Origin: Grammothele lineata
Lineage: Eukaryota; Basidiomycota; Agaricomycetes; Polyporales; Polyporaceae
Length of the DNA stretch: 64,000 nt
Assembly (NCBI GenBank): GCA_002150815.3
Contig: NDFF03000024.1
Span: 326,499-390,498, forward strand
Direction: 5' to 3'
Shown: one piece after another, positions 27,338-38,647 of the stretch
Layout of the letters: each line of letters opens with the position of its first letter
Position numbering within the stretch: the stretch's first letter is position 1
Program-made: the position numbers and the translations under genes
Notes under the pieces: model-generated
Seen by the model: only the letters and a program-made list of their open reading frames with translations
Database searches by the model: none
Told to the model about the DNA's origin: nothing

Positions 27338-28024
27338 GACGTGTCGTGTTGTCAATAAATTAAACAAGCATATAAAGCGGCGATATGGCGAAGTCGGGAG
27401 AGGTGCTTCGCAACGATGGCAAGGATGGGGAAGAGGACAGGGAGTCCGAGAAGGACAAGGACAAGGATGTGGACACGGCCGCCACACCGATGGCGCGCTA
27501 CGCGTTCGAACAGACGCCCATGCGCACAACCTTGAACGTACAACTGAACCCGATATTCTCGGATTTGCATCACATACATAACGTCTCTAATGCATAGTGC
27601 ACTCCTTGAATTCTGCAGATACATTAAGTTTTTGGGATTCAACTAGCTAATGGATGTTCAATCTAACGCTACAAAAGGGAAACCGACTCCGAGCTTCTCT
27701 GAAAACCTGGCTCCGAACCTCCGACTCGGACGCGTACATAGTCGTTACGAAACTCGACTTCGACTAAACGTACGTTAGTGAGTTATAGATCAAGTCGCAA
27801 CTACAATAGAAATTATGACACGTACGACCATAGAAGTCCGCGAACACGATCGATAGGGCCGTCGTGTCATGCATGAGATCTTGACAAGATTGCTGTATGC
27901 TGGATCGTTAAGCGACACTCAATCATCATCTGCCCGTGAATAGGAGTCCGGAAAAATGGGACGCACACAGAGGGCCATTATCCACGCAGACAAAAAATAT
28001 GCTTAAGGGGTACATACCACCAGG
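27338..28024. other. Intergenic region with a doubtful small plus-strand ORF
   Basis: A plus-strand frame of 70 codons at 27385-27597 (MAKSGEVLRNDGKDGEED...) starts 48 bases from the THO1 start in divergent orientation. It is Lys/Asp/Glu-rich with no domain and could be a chance frame in a shared promoter. Nothing else is seen up to 28024. Confidence 0.4.
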
Positions 28025-28363
28025 TCATTTCTGCGCAGCATCTTGGCCTGTAGCTCCTGAACTCCGGGATGCATCTGCTGCAACAGCTCCGCTCGTGTCC
28101 CCTTGCGAAGTCTGACGCGTCTCCAGGTCCCCCAAGAGCTTGTCCAGATTATCCATGATCCCATCCAACCGGCTCTCCATCCCGTCCGCAAGCCCCTCCG
28201 CCGCCTCGAGCCTCTTCAGCAGCTCTTCCACATCCACCGATTCCGACTCCTCTCCGCCTTGGTTTAGGAGGCTTGCTAGAAGAGCGAGATCGGCATTGAG
28301 AGAGCCTGTTCCAGGGTTTGATGCGGTAGTGCCGTTGGTCTTTCCGTTCGTGTGCGAGGACAT
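28025..28363 (-). CDS. Small coiled-coil protein of unknown function
   Basis: A single-exon frame of 112 residues. After a Ser/Thr/Asn-rich head it has a leucine-heptad segment at about residues 22-85 (ADLALLASLLNQGG, VEELLKRLEAAEGLAD, LDGIMDNLDKLLGDLE) that should form one or two amphipathic helices, then a Ser/Ala/Gly tail. I do not recognise the family; the pattern would suit a small subunit that docks on another coiled coil. An in-frame ATG at 28402 would add a hydrophobic MPLALIFLPLRLS, but 28363 gives the more usual MSS start. Codon use and an uninterrupted frame support a real gene. Confidence 0.6.
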   Translation of the reverse strand: MSSHTNGKTNGTTASNPGTGSLNADLALLASLLNQGGEESESVDVEELLKRLEAAEGLADGMESRLDGIMDNLDKLLGDLETRQTSQGDTSGAVAADASRSSGATGQDAAQK

Positions 28364-28800
28364 GGAGAGGCGCAATGGAAGGAAGATGAGCGCGAGAGGC
28401 AAGTGTAATTGGGATCTCGCGGGCCGGCCCGCCGGCGTAACCTCGGATTAGGAAACCTCGATTTGATCGTCAACTAAACTGGCCTCGGTACTTCTAAATT
28501 CATGCTAATTAGTATGGCTAACTTGAACGCGTGCTACCGCACTGCATCGTCACCACAAGCCTGGGCCAGGTGACACATGTTGCCAAAGAAGCTATAGCAA
28601 AGCAGCCTGGTTGCAACAACAATCAAACTAAGTAATACTCGGATTCGACATAGATTCGAGCGCATTCTGAGTCACGGCTGATGGAAAATGAGTAGCGAGA
28701 GGAGCGAGAGCAAGTTCTGGAAAGGGAGTGCTACCAATTGACATGGCACTACCAGCGGATGAGCAGACGGATTGAGGCTTCTACTATCCTGTACAGGCGT
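28364..28800. other. Intergenic region before the P450 pair
   Basis: Low-complexity-free, AT-richer DNA with no open frame of interest. It holds the 3' end of the first P450 and the promoter of the small coiled-coil gene. Confidence 0.5.
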
Positions 28801-30914
28801 TCAAACGGACGCCGCCTTCCGCTTCCGGAACATGAGCTGCGCATTCGGGTCAGGAGAGACGTTCTCCTCAAAGTAGATGTTGTCGGGGCGAGAGCTATTG
28901 CCAGCGAGCTTGAAGTCGTAGTTGATGATCAAGTACGCGAGGAGCGCCTTGAGCTCACTCGCGGCGAAGAACCGACCAGGGCTAAATGACAATGACTTCG
29001 TCAGCTTCCATCCCGAGATTCTAACGACGACGCATGAGAGACGTACCAGGCGTGACGGCCGTGACCGAATGGAATGTAGTCGGGCGACGTGGTGACGAAC
29101 TGGTGCTTGACGCCCTCGCCCTCACGCGTGCGCGAGAAACGCCACGGGTCAAACGTCTCAGCGTCCTCGTACTGCGCGTCGTCGAAGTGCGTCGCGTAGG
29201 AGGCAGCTGCGACGATGGTCCCAGCAGGGAGGAAAGTACCATCGAGGAGCGTGATGTCCTTCATCGCCTTGCGTGTGAGGGTCACTGTCATGAGAGAATT
29301 TTAGTTTGAGAGCGATTACGTTGGCTGGTACCGCTAGGAAGGTGAGACGTACGGGTAGCAATACCGTTCTGGCGTTGTGACTCGCGCATGAGACTGTCTA
29401 GCTTCCACATCTTCCCGAGCGATGCCTTCGTCCAGCCTTCGGTAGCGACAATCGGTTCAACCTCCTCGCGGATAGTCTGAATCCACTCCGGAGTAGTGGC
29501 GAGGTGGTAGAGCGCATGGGTGCCAGTCTGATCCGATTACTTCGGGTCAGGATCCCGCTTCCATTTAGAACACGAACTCGACGTACCATAGAAGAAGTCG
29601 AGATAGCCGCAAAGTTGACAAGCTGAAGCCGCTCAGCGATGGTCCAGTCAGAGCCGTTACGGGGGATGGCTTGGTCTATGATCCATTGCAGCATATCGTT
29701 CTACCGTGTTCAACGCAAGAACGAGCCGTTCAACAGACATGGTGAGTTGACAGTTCACGGTCAATGCTCACGGGTTTGTCCGACCATCCATCGCCAAGCT
29801 CCTCCATCTTTGCCTTCCGCTCGTCCACGATCGGCTTGATATAAGGGATAGTGTTGCGAATGACCTTGTTGCCGACGCTGAACAAACCAACCAGCCTACT
29901 CATTCTTGTATGAGCTATCCAATGAGGAATGAGGACAAGCCAGGTCGTACCTCTTCAGCGGACCCGGTAACTTTCTCATTGCATCCCGATCGCTGTTTAC
30001 GGCCAGTGCAAAGGTGATACCAAGGTTTAGGTAGTCCTTGTTGCGGCCTGGTGGACAGAATTCGTCAACCATGGACGCACGGCGCCACACGGCGATAACG
30101 TACACAACGGCACCCCGACGAAAGTGCGAGCGCTAGCCTGAGCCACGATGTCCTGCAAAGTCGAGAAAGCGTTGACCGTCACCCATTCTGCATGAGGTGT
30201 AAGATCCTCCGCACATGATGCAAAGGATTTTTCAGCACGTACTGTTATCATGGGCAGGGATATAGTCCGGAATAGCGGCGGTCAACTCATCCAGAAGGTC
30301 CGGAAGAACCGCAGGCAAGTTGCGCATGAGCTTCTCACGGATAATGTCGATATGGTACGGGTCGTCGAGAGTGGCCCGCCCGGTTGTATGCTTGAAGTTC
30401 ATCAACTATCGAGGCAACTTAGTGTACCTAACGGCTCCGAGGTGCGGTAAAATTGCACGTGACACTCACCTCATCGACAGCCTCCAAGAAAGACAACTCC
30501 TCATCGGGACGCTTGCGCAAGTCTTCGACCAGCTTGCGACCACTGATTACCACCATCCATCTATCAACCAGTGCAACTTTGAAAGCGGTACCGTGGAACT
30601 ATAATCCGGACCCCACAATATGTTGAGCTGAGGATGGAGGATTGTAAGATCAAATTCATACCCGCCGATAGCCTTCAGCGATCAACTGCTTCGGGTTCTG
30701 ACTGAAGTTGCGCACGCCTAGATAAGAGAAGATGGGAGCTGAGGGACCGCCCACAGTGGGTATGGAACGCAACTGAAACGACATGAAACAGGTTAATAAA
30801 GCATGTGCAAGCAAGGCGATAACACCGACATACCGGGTCCGTGGTCCATTTGATGATGTACACGGCCGCTAGAGCGGCGAGAGCGGCGTATACGATGGTC
30901 TGAGTGTCCGACAT
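28801..30914 (-). CDS. Cytochrome P450 monooxygenase, copy 1
   Basis: Eleven exons on the minus strand (30914-30834, 30772-30662, 30598-30470, 30405-30243, 30187-30104, 30047-29951, 29904-29772, 29700-29587, 29527-29353, 29284-29047, 28981-28801) give 501 residues. An N-terminal membrane anchor (IVYAALAALAAVYIIKW) is followed by a proline hinge, LRSIPTVGGPSAP. The K-helix ExxR is in LMRESQR, the PERF-like motif is FDPWRFSR, and the haem motif FGHGRHACPGRFF places the haem thiolate at Cys442. The usual I-helix acid/Thr pair is degenerate (AAISTSSMTGTHAL). The FGHGxHACPGRFFA signature and the IPTVGG hinge recall agaricomycete families such as CYP512 and ent-kaurene-oxidase-like enzymes of terpenoid oxidation, but I cannot assign a substrate. 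It lies head to tail with copy 2. Confidence 0.9.
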
Positions 30915-32702
30915 CTCAAGGGACTTGAGCTGGTGAGGAGCACTTCCTGGAGCGTCGAGAGAGTGTAATATATATGCAACAGTGTGGACCGTTTACGCGA
31001 ACACGTTTTACGGGCGCACTCTCCCTCGATGCTTTTTGCGAGGTACGCAGTTATTGTGCCCTGCTATGTTACCGGCCGGCGGGGGCATAATGGTGGCTTA
31101 CCTAGGGAGGCCGGCCCTCCGAGAAGCACAACATCCGTCATTCTTGCGTACGGGACGTGGGATCACGATTCGCAGCTTCGCGCAGGTCTCGGTTACCTCG
31201 AAGCTCGTCTATTTCTGACGCCCGTTCTGTATTGAGCATGTACCGCCAACCTCCACGCTTTATACGCGGTGAATTCAGCATGAATCTAGCAAACCTGTGG
31301 TGGCAAGGGATACCAGGGGGGCTGGTGTAACCTTGGAAGGTACACAAGGAGACCGCACCTCCGTTTAACACAAGACCCCGGATTTAAAACGGCTTCTCAC
31401 AATCGCCTTCTGTATATGTTAGCGAGATCAACCACGCAGAACTGCCCATTTTTAGCAAATGTGAGTCATAATCGACTGCATTGCGCACCTTTCGGGATGA
31501 TAGAAACTGGCGTGTGGACACAAACCATGCGGAGGAGTTCTTCGAAGTCCTAGAGCGTATCTGGGACTGGGAAAACATTTGAGCGTGCCAGAGTTTCGGT
31601 ATATAGTTTTGAAAGACAAAAATTGAGGCAATGAGGTGCATATTGAAACTGGCATGTCCAACGTCATTGGGAACAGAGAGCAAAGGAGTCGCTACGCGGG
31701 GGCTGGCTCAGATCGGCTGTACCCGAGTAATCGGAGTTTGAAACTAGGACGTCGGAGTCTACTTGCTCGTCCTCCAATCAGGTTGAGGCGTGAATCACAG
31801 ATTGTGTTGGACGCTTGCTAACTTCGCACAAGTTCAGGATCATTGCTATTCACCTGACATGAAAGACTCTTCGGGAGGTTGACGCATTTACATTCAGCAT
31901 CTTCGATTGTGATGCATTCATGTCCTCTAGCACCCCACACATGTACAGCTGGAATTATGGCCTCCCATGACCAGTCCAACATCAAATTCATAGGAACGGC
32001 TCCTCTCTGCTTTCCGACGTTTCAGCGACCTCTTCAAATGTCTGAGCAAACCGGCAACTTGGAGGCTGTTCTTTTCCTTGGATATCAGACCTCCGGTGTA
32101 TCAAGACCGATGAGGCCTTCCGGGCCAGACACCCGCGTATCAAGCATATATCAAGTTTCTAGCAGCGAGTCAGGACGCACCCTTCGGCCTCAAGTACTGA
32201 CTCGCCCTTCGAGCCTGTACACTCCTTCGCTCGTTGTGTACTTCGGCCAAACTCCGCCGGTGCTGCTCTGTATATCGACCAATCTATGACTGTGAGGGGC
32301 ACGCGACCCTTACACTGCGCGAGCTTCCTTGCGCGCTCCGCGATGCTCGTGGCATCAACGTTCTTGAATGTCCAACGTTCCACCACTGCCACGGCGCTGC
32401 GGACACCGGTCATCGCGATCACGGTCTTGGATGTGAGCTTCGTAGCAGTACGGCAACTTCGGGCGGCGGTGACAGGATATGGTACACATAAATACCGTGT
32501 AGATCGGCGGCAGCACAATATGGCACTGCAGGGCTACACCGGTTCTACAGGACAGCAGAGGCTATAGTATCTGGTGAATAGTCTGTGTGACTACGAGGCG
32601 CGGTACGGTCCGATAAGTAAAGGACACGGTCCTCAGCAGACCATTTATGGTTCATCGAAGGAGAGCCCGCAGGTTTACCAACTATCCGTGCTCCCAGGAG
32701 GG
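30915..32702. other. Spacer between the two P450 genes
   Basis: About 1.8 kb without a gene I can support. A minus-strand frame at 32159-32518 (part: VAVVERWTFKNVD, SIAERARKLAQCKG) reads more like protein than its surroundings but has no start, no splice partners and no known motif; it may be a relic. Another at 31384-31683 is similar. The spacer is long for this region, which suggests a lost gene. Confidence 0.4.
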
Positions 32703-34849
32703 TCAAGCGACGCTCGACGCCGGCGAACGCTTGCGGAACAAGACCTTGGCATCCGGGTTTGGCGACACGCCTTCCCCGAAGTACACGTTGCTCGGGCGCG
32801 GACCATCTCCCTCGATTTTGAAGTCATAGTTGACCACCAAGTACGCGAGGAGCGCCTTGAGCTCGTTCGCCGCGAAGAACCGTCCCGGGCTGCAGGACGT
32901 GTCACGCCATGATCAGCCCCAGCCAGCCTCAAAGCGGAGCGATTGTCCTTCATGACGAGGGGGAGGGGAGAAGGGAGGACGTACCACGCATGCTTGCCGT
33001 GCCCGAAGGGGATGTAATCCGCCGACGTGGTCACGAACTGGTGCTTGTTGGCCTCTCCCTCGGCGCTGCGCATGCGGCTGAAGCGGAACGGGTCGAACTT
33101 GTCGGGGTCCGCGTATTGCGCACCGTCATGATGAGTCGGGTGAGCGGCAGCGGAGACGAGAGTGCCCGCGGGGAGGAAGATGCCGTTCGAAAATGTGATG
33201 TCCTTCATAATTAGCCGGGTTAAGGACACTGTAGGGTTTATATGGCATGAGGTACAAGCCACAAGATGAAGAGCGGGACTCAGGGGCGACGCACAGGTGT
33301 TGATACCGTCGTAGCGTTGCGACTCGCGGAGGAGGCTGTCGAGCTTCCACATACTCGAGACTGCGTTCTTTGTCCAGCCCTCGGCTGCGAGGATGGGTTC
33401 CACTTCCTCACGAAGTTCCGCGACGACATCAGGGGAGACCGCAAGATGATACAGCGCGTGGGTTACGGACTGCCCCCGACAAAGAATCAGCGACAGGGGG
33501 GCGGGGAGCACGCAACGGACGTACTAGAGACGCGGTAAGGATAGAGACAGAGTTGATAAGCATGACCCGTTCCGACAGAGCCCAGTCTGTGCTGCGATTC
33601 GGCACGGGCAGCGCCTCCTCCAAGACTCGCTGGAGCATGTCGTTCTACCGACATTCGTACCCAGTCAGTTCCTGTTCTCGGGACGAATAAAAGAAGCGGC
33701 TCACGGGCTTATCGACCCATTTATCTCCTAGTTCCTTCATTTTCACCTTGCGCTCGTCGAGCAGGGGTTTGAGGTAGGTGATATTGTCCCGGATGGTCTT
33801 GTTGGTGAGACTGAACAATTTGAACAACCTGGGCACATCCTAAGAATGACTATGCACTTAGCCGAGTAACCATTTCCCTTACCTCTTGAAAGGACCAGGG
33901 AAGAAGTTCATGAGCATCCTGTCCACAAAAATGGCCATGGAGATGCGGACAGAAAGCCGCAGGTATTCGGGGTTACGGCCTCGAGGATAGGATATGTAAG
34001 TAAAGGTAGTACGGCTAGCAGCAGAGCGTATCGATGACTTACAGAGAGGTTTCCCAACCACAATGCGACCATTTAGGCGAGCTACGATTTCTTGCATGGT
34101 GTCAGAGGCCTTGATCGAGACCCATTCTACACGGCGTTTAGAGGGCTGATTCCCAATATAGCAGCGAGAACATACCATCACCAGTGGCTGGGATACAATC
34201 GGGAACAGCAACGAGTAGCTCGTCAAACACGTCAGGAAGGATCGCGGGGAGCGTGCGAATGAGCTTTTCGCGGATGATGTCGACGTGGTATGGGTCATCC
34301 GCGCCGTTACTCATGGAGTGCTTGAGCCGGAACATCTGTCGAAGCACCCGCGTCACCTCCTGTCGATCTATGGAATCGGCGATCAAGAGGAACGTACCTC
34401 TTCGACGGCATCGAGGAAGGAAACTTCGCTGTCTGGCCTCTTGCGCAGATCCTCGATGAGCTCAGCGCCACTGATGACCACCATCCACTGGTATGGCAGT
34501 GCCACCTTGAACGCGCCGCCGTGATACTGGAATGCGAGTGGGAGACGAGGACTATTAGTGTCTAATCAAACGGAGAGAGCGCTAGGACGAGCCTACCCGC
34601 CGATAACCTTCAGAGATAATATCCTTCGCCCGCACAGCGAAGTTGTAAGATGCCAAGAAAGATACAATGGGGGCCGACGGCCCGCCCACTGTAGGAATAG
34701 CACGGAGCTGCGAGCCCAAATTAAATCAGCTCAAGGAAAGTAGAGCGGAAGTAGACGAGCGCGCGCACAGGGTCTGTCCGCCATTTTACCAGATAGGTGG
34801 TGACCAGGATGGCCAGAACGGCGTACACGACGGTTTGGGTATCAATCAT
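32703..34849 (-). CDS. Cytochrome P450 monooxygenase, copy 2
   Basis: Eleven exons on the minus strand (34849-34769, 34707-34597, 34526-34398, 34335-34176, 34126-34043, 33979-33883, 33828-33705, 33644-33525, 33469-33295, 33228-32985, 32889-32703) give 503 residues. All ten introns fall at the same places and phases as in copy 1, and exons 1, 2, 3, 5, 6 and 9 have identical lengths, so the two arose by tandem duplication. Key parts are the anchor VVYAVLAILVTTYLVKW, the hinge LRAIPTVGGPSAP, ExxR in LLRESQR, FDPFRFSR, and FGHGKHACPGRFF with Cys442 as haem ligand. The I-helix is again degenerate (NSVSILTASLSVTHAL). The copies differ at many positions, so the duplication is old and the two may accept different substrates. 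Exon 7 uses an acceptor at 33829 inside GTGCCCAG, needed to hold the frame. Confidence 0.9.
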
Positions 34850-35829
34850 CCCTCAGGGGTAGGGTCTGTAGGAAGAGGCGGGGAGGACTACGAAGGGAGG
34901 TTAGATGGGTCCACAGTGCATCAGGTCGATCCTATATGCCCATGAAGGCTCAATCGCGTTCCCGGGGATTTCACGTTTCGGCAATCTCGTATGCTACCGC
35001 CGAGTTGCAATGTTGATTCAACAAGGCGCATTGTGCCCGCCCGGTACCGAGCAGCGAGTTGTGGAGTGGCTATAGCGCATGTGACCGCCGGGGAGATTGT
35101 ACGGTTTCGTCGCGTACGGGGCCGAGATTTTGGTGGAAGAGTGAGTCAGTAGGCGAAAACAAGGTGATTCATGTCACAGCTATGTGCGACGTAGTCGTGT
35201 TGACGGTGAGAAGTGCACGGGTCCGCAAAGTTTGCGGAAGAGTCAAGGCTCGGCTGCCCCTCGGCAGGTGAGTGCCGTTTGTTCGTGGCTGGACGTCACG
35301 GTGTTTCAGCACGGCATTTTCCGTTTGAGCGCGGACAATCGGACTTTGTAACGAATTTATGGATGCTGTTTCGTGTTTGTTTACCTCACTAGGGCGGCTT
35401 TATTGACTCTAATTATGTCGCTTTCACTTCATCATTACTTTGCTTTACATAGCCTCCCTTTGTATCCCTTGTGACAGCTCAAGCAGTTTCCGGCTATCCT
35501 CTCCCGCTCGCCCGTATTTTCAACGCTTTCGTTTGCCAATTCACCGTACATGAGGATGTGCAGTTATGTTTCTATTGGACGGATACCCAAAAACCCCCAA
35601 CGGATGCTATGACCGTCGATAGCCTCCGATCCATTCGCACTCGGCTGCTGATCCAACACTACGTTGTATTCATACAACTCCACGGCGCCCCGCGAGGAGG
35701 CACCGAGCGTTTCGCATATCCAATTCTTCTTCTTTGGAGTTCCCGGCCTCCCATTGCTATGCTCAAACGTTTTCACGCAAGACTGTGATCCATAAGTACA
35801 CGCAACCCGCATAAAACACCACAGTACGC
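34850..35829. other. Intergenic region upstream of P450 copy 2
   Basis: No supported gene. A plus-strand frame at 35471-35788 lacks an ATG at its start and shows no motif. The stretch holds the P450 copy 2 promoter and the 3' end of the RidA gene. Confidence 0.45.
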
Positions 35830-35981
35830 TCACCTGACGATAGCCTCAATCTCGAAGAGCGCGTCCAGCGGAAGGCGCGCGACCTGTACCGCCGAGCGCG
35901 CCGGCTTGTGGTCCCCGAAGAACTCGGCGTAGATCGCGTTGACGGGTTTGAAGTCGTCCATCGACTGCAGGAACACCTGTA

Positions 35982-36013
<32 letters not shown>

Positions 36014-36655
36014 TACATGCGTGCGTACGAGCATGAGCGGGGCGCGGGGCAGAACGGGACACAGAGAGCGCATCAAGAGTGACAGGAAGACGTACCGTGG
36101 TCTTCACGACCTTGCCCACCTCGCTTTCGGCCGCCTCGATGATCGCCTTCATGTTCTTCAGAGCCTGCGTCGCTTGAGCCTCGACGCCGCCCTCAACCTA
36201 CCCACACGCCCAACGATAACACACGCGCATACAAGGGGGAGTGAGTGAACCGTCTGCCATTGCGTCATTTGACGAGACGTGAGCGAAGAGACGTACCATC
36301 TTGCCCGTGGCCGGGTCGAGCCCGAGCGAGCCCGAGCAGAAGAGAAGGTCGCCGACGCGCACTGCCTGCGTGTACGGCCCTACTGCAGCAGGCGCATCTG
36401 TGGGTACGCGCAAATGCATGTTAGACCAACGCGTCGCACATCCCAGAATGGAGAACTCTGGCTCGAGAGCAAGAAGCACGCACTGGAGGTGGAAACGAGC
36501 GAGAGGGACGGGTGCGTGTTGACCGTACTCATGGCGTGCGCGCGAAGATGTTGCGTTGTCGTGGAACGATAGGAGAAACAACCAGCTGCGACGCCGACGG
36601 TGCGAGGGAAGACGAGGCGGGGAACGCGCGGGACGAGGCGCGATGAGATCGACAT
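35830..36655 (-). CDS. RidA/YER057c/UK114-family imine deaminase, mitochondrial presequence
   Basis: Four exons on the minus strand (36655-36484, 36397-36297, 36197-36096, 35976-35830) give 173 residues. RidA proteins hydrolyse reactive enamine/imine intermediates such as 2-aminoacrylate released by PLP enzymes; yeast has a mitochondrial (Mmf1) and a cytosolic (Hmf1) form. The core starts at [22 protein letters not shown], continues through [17 protein letters not shown] and ends [23 protein letters not shown], where Arg152 is the conserved substrate-binding arginine. The first 41 residues are rich in Arg, Ser, Val and lack acids, as in a mitochondrial presequence. A second in-frame ATG (residue 42, position 36532) could give a cytosolic form from the same gene. 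The third intron contains a GCGT microsatellite. Confidence 0.9.
35983..36014 (+). repeat. (GCGT)n microsatellite inside a RidA intron
   Basis: About eight GCGT units in a row, followed by an imperfect continuation to about 36026. It lies in the intron 36095-35977 and stops a few bases from the 3' splice site, so length changes could affect splicing. Confidence 0.85.
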
Positions 36656-36744
36656 TATGGCGAGAGCGGCACCAGGAGCGCGAAGCGGTCAGAACAAGAG
36701 CGAGGTGCTCCTCTCCATAGAGCTTGCAAGTAATTATGTCAATA

Positions 36745-36830
36745 TCTCTGTTAGTATATCGGTTAGTACACGCGCCTGTCATTGCTTGACTTGACCGCGC
36801 GAAAGCGGGGTTCGACTCCCCGACAGAGAG
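36745..36830 (+). tRNA. tRNA-Asp (GTC) with a short intron
   Basis: The acceptor arms TCTCTGT (36745-36751) and ACAGAGA (36823-36829) pair fully and are followed by discriminator G. The D arm contains GGTTAGTA, and the T arm GGGG-TTCGACT-CCCC carries a perfect B box. The anticodon stem CGCGC pairs with GCGCG (36797-36801) once about 14 bases (around 36782-36795) are removed one base 3' of the anticodon GTC, the usual site of nuclear tRNA introns. The exact intron ends are ambiguous by a base or two. The tRNA lies on the strand opposite to the RidA gene, about 90 bases from its start. Confidence 0.93.
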
Positions 36831-36849
36831 CTGTCGTAAAAATTCTGGG

Positions 36850-36856
36850 TTTTTTT
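36850..36856 (+). terminator. Pol III terminator of the tRNA
   Basis: A run of seven T residues about 20 bases after the tRNA end, the standard RNA polymerase III stop signal. Confidence 0.8.
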
Positions 36857-37139
36857 ACTGATACAGCCATCTGACGATGGAGAAACATGAAGGACCTTAA
36901 GAAAACTAGAATGTGGATGGTCTCCCGACTCCGCTTTCGGCAGAGGCGTACAGAGTCGCTGACAACTTCGTCCTGAACGTTGCAAGACGGATGCCCTCCT
37001 TAGCGGCTGTTCCTTCGAGCCATACGTGTTTACTTACAACGCATCACAAAAATTACTTCGAGTTCAAACACTTCATTCGATGTCAGCGGTAGTCATACGA
37101 TATACATCCATTCTAATATTCGCACTCATTCTGATGATA

Positions 37140-38300
37140 CTACCGCCTCGCCCCGAACCACCGCCTCAGCCCCATCACGCCCTTCACACCCACAACCGCC
37201 CCAGTAGTAAGCGCGGTCCAACCCAGGCGCGCCGGCCACGCTCCAGCACCGGCCACGTCCCTCTGCCCGATCGCGACGGCGACGATGTCGTAGAGAAGCA
37301 CCGAGCCGAACAGGGGCGACGAGCCCGCGGCGAGGACCGGGAAGAGCGCGTAGGTGACCACTTGGAGGGGTGTGCTCGGCGGGGCGCGCATGCGCTGTAA
37401 ACGATCCCGAACGCGCGTCAGCACCACGGGTCCGCGAGGAGTGGGCGAGTCAACGTGACAGGGGATGAGGAATGGACTCAAGACGATTGACTCCGAGTCG
37501 GAGAGGGGGATCGCGATTATGATGCACAACACGAAACGTACCAGTGCAACGCCGCCATTGTCAATAAAATCGAGCACACCGATTCCCGCGAACGTCTTCG
37601 CGACGAGGTGCGTCAGGCGGTGGAGCGTCGAGGAGCGCGGGGTGAGCGGTGGGAGGGCCGCGACGGCCGCGAGCTGCGCGACGGTGTTGATCGTCACGAG
37701 CACCTGCGACGCCGTGAAGTCTTCACGGAGCCAGAAGTAAAGCCATCCCGCTAGCGAAGGATCCAGGTGAGAGCGTTAGCTGTTGCAGTATGCGGGAGAG
37801 AGAGAAGCAGGGCAGACGTACCGATACAGAGATTGCCCAGGGCGTACACCGGTGCGTACGCGAGCGCGGTGTTCCACTCCCGAGCGTCCTCGGCGGCAGC
37901 GTCGTACACAACGGCGTCGTTCTCACCCGCGAGCGGAGCAGCGGTCGCGCCAACGCGTGCATCGTGCAAAGTGTTCTTGCTCGTGATGGCCTGGTAGCCC
38001 GCTGGGGGTCTGTCCTGGAACAGCTTGCGGATCCAGGCGAGCTGGAGGACGACTTGGCCCGAGAAGAAGGCGGCGATGAACCATGGATTCGGGGAGAAGG
38101 CGAAGTGGTTCTGTATAGGGGAGGCGGGTGAGCGTACTTCGCAAGAACCCGCGCGGGCGGCGAAACGTGGAAGAGAGACGTACTGCATCCGCGACGTCCT
38201 TCATGGTGGGGTCAGACACCATGCCATAGATCTGTGTGGCGAAGTTGACCGCGAACGAGGTCGTGGTGAGTACGCGCGCGCGAGAGAGATCGTTGCCCAT
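37140..38300 (-). CDS. Multi-pass membrane protein of unknown function
   Basis: Four exons on the minus strand (38300-38184, 38110-37822, 37750-37542, 37394-37140) give 289 residues. Hydrophobic segments include FAVNFATQIYGM, NPWFIAAFFSGQVVLQLAW, NTALAYAPVYALGNLCIAGWLYFWL, VAQLAAVAALPPL, a stretch around FAGIGVLDFIDNGGVAL, LQVVTYALFPVLAAG and a last helix before the basic end LRRWFGARR, so six or seven membrane spans are likely. I cannot name the family with confidence; it reads like a conserved fungal integral membrane protein. The last intron (37541-37395, 147 nt) has no stop and a length divisible by three, so the unspliced form would insert 49 residues, including another hydrophobic run. 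A TATA box lies about 79 bases before the ATG. Confidence 0.7.
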
Positions 38301-38647
38301 GGTGTGGTCGTAAGAGGGGTCAGAGCGAAGATGTTGTGGAAGTAATCGCGAGCGGCTTCGCGAAGAGCGAGGGCTTTATACAGCGACGCGGCTCGAGTGA
38401 CGAAGCCATGTAGGCATCCGCGCCATGATGTCATCGCGTGTCATACTCACCGATCGAAAGAGGCCTGTGATGAACAGCAAGCAGGATCGCGCTCGAGAGA
38501 TCGTGAGAAACGTACACAAACGCATACAACAAGTTCGACAGTCCCAATCCTATCCTAAACAGCTTAGATCCTACGAAAACAGATCGTGGAGATACTCGTA
38601 AAATCGTACAACTCACGAAGCTCCACCTACGGTCGTCCGAGATACAC
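38301..38647. other. Short spacer before array gene A
   Basis: It holds the promoter of the membrane-protein gene (TATAAAG on the minus strand near 38375-38381) and the 3' flank of gene A. No gene seen. Confidence 0.5.
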
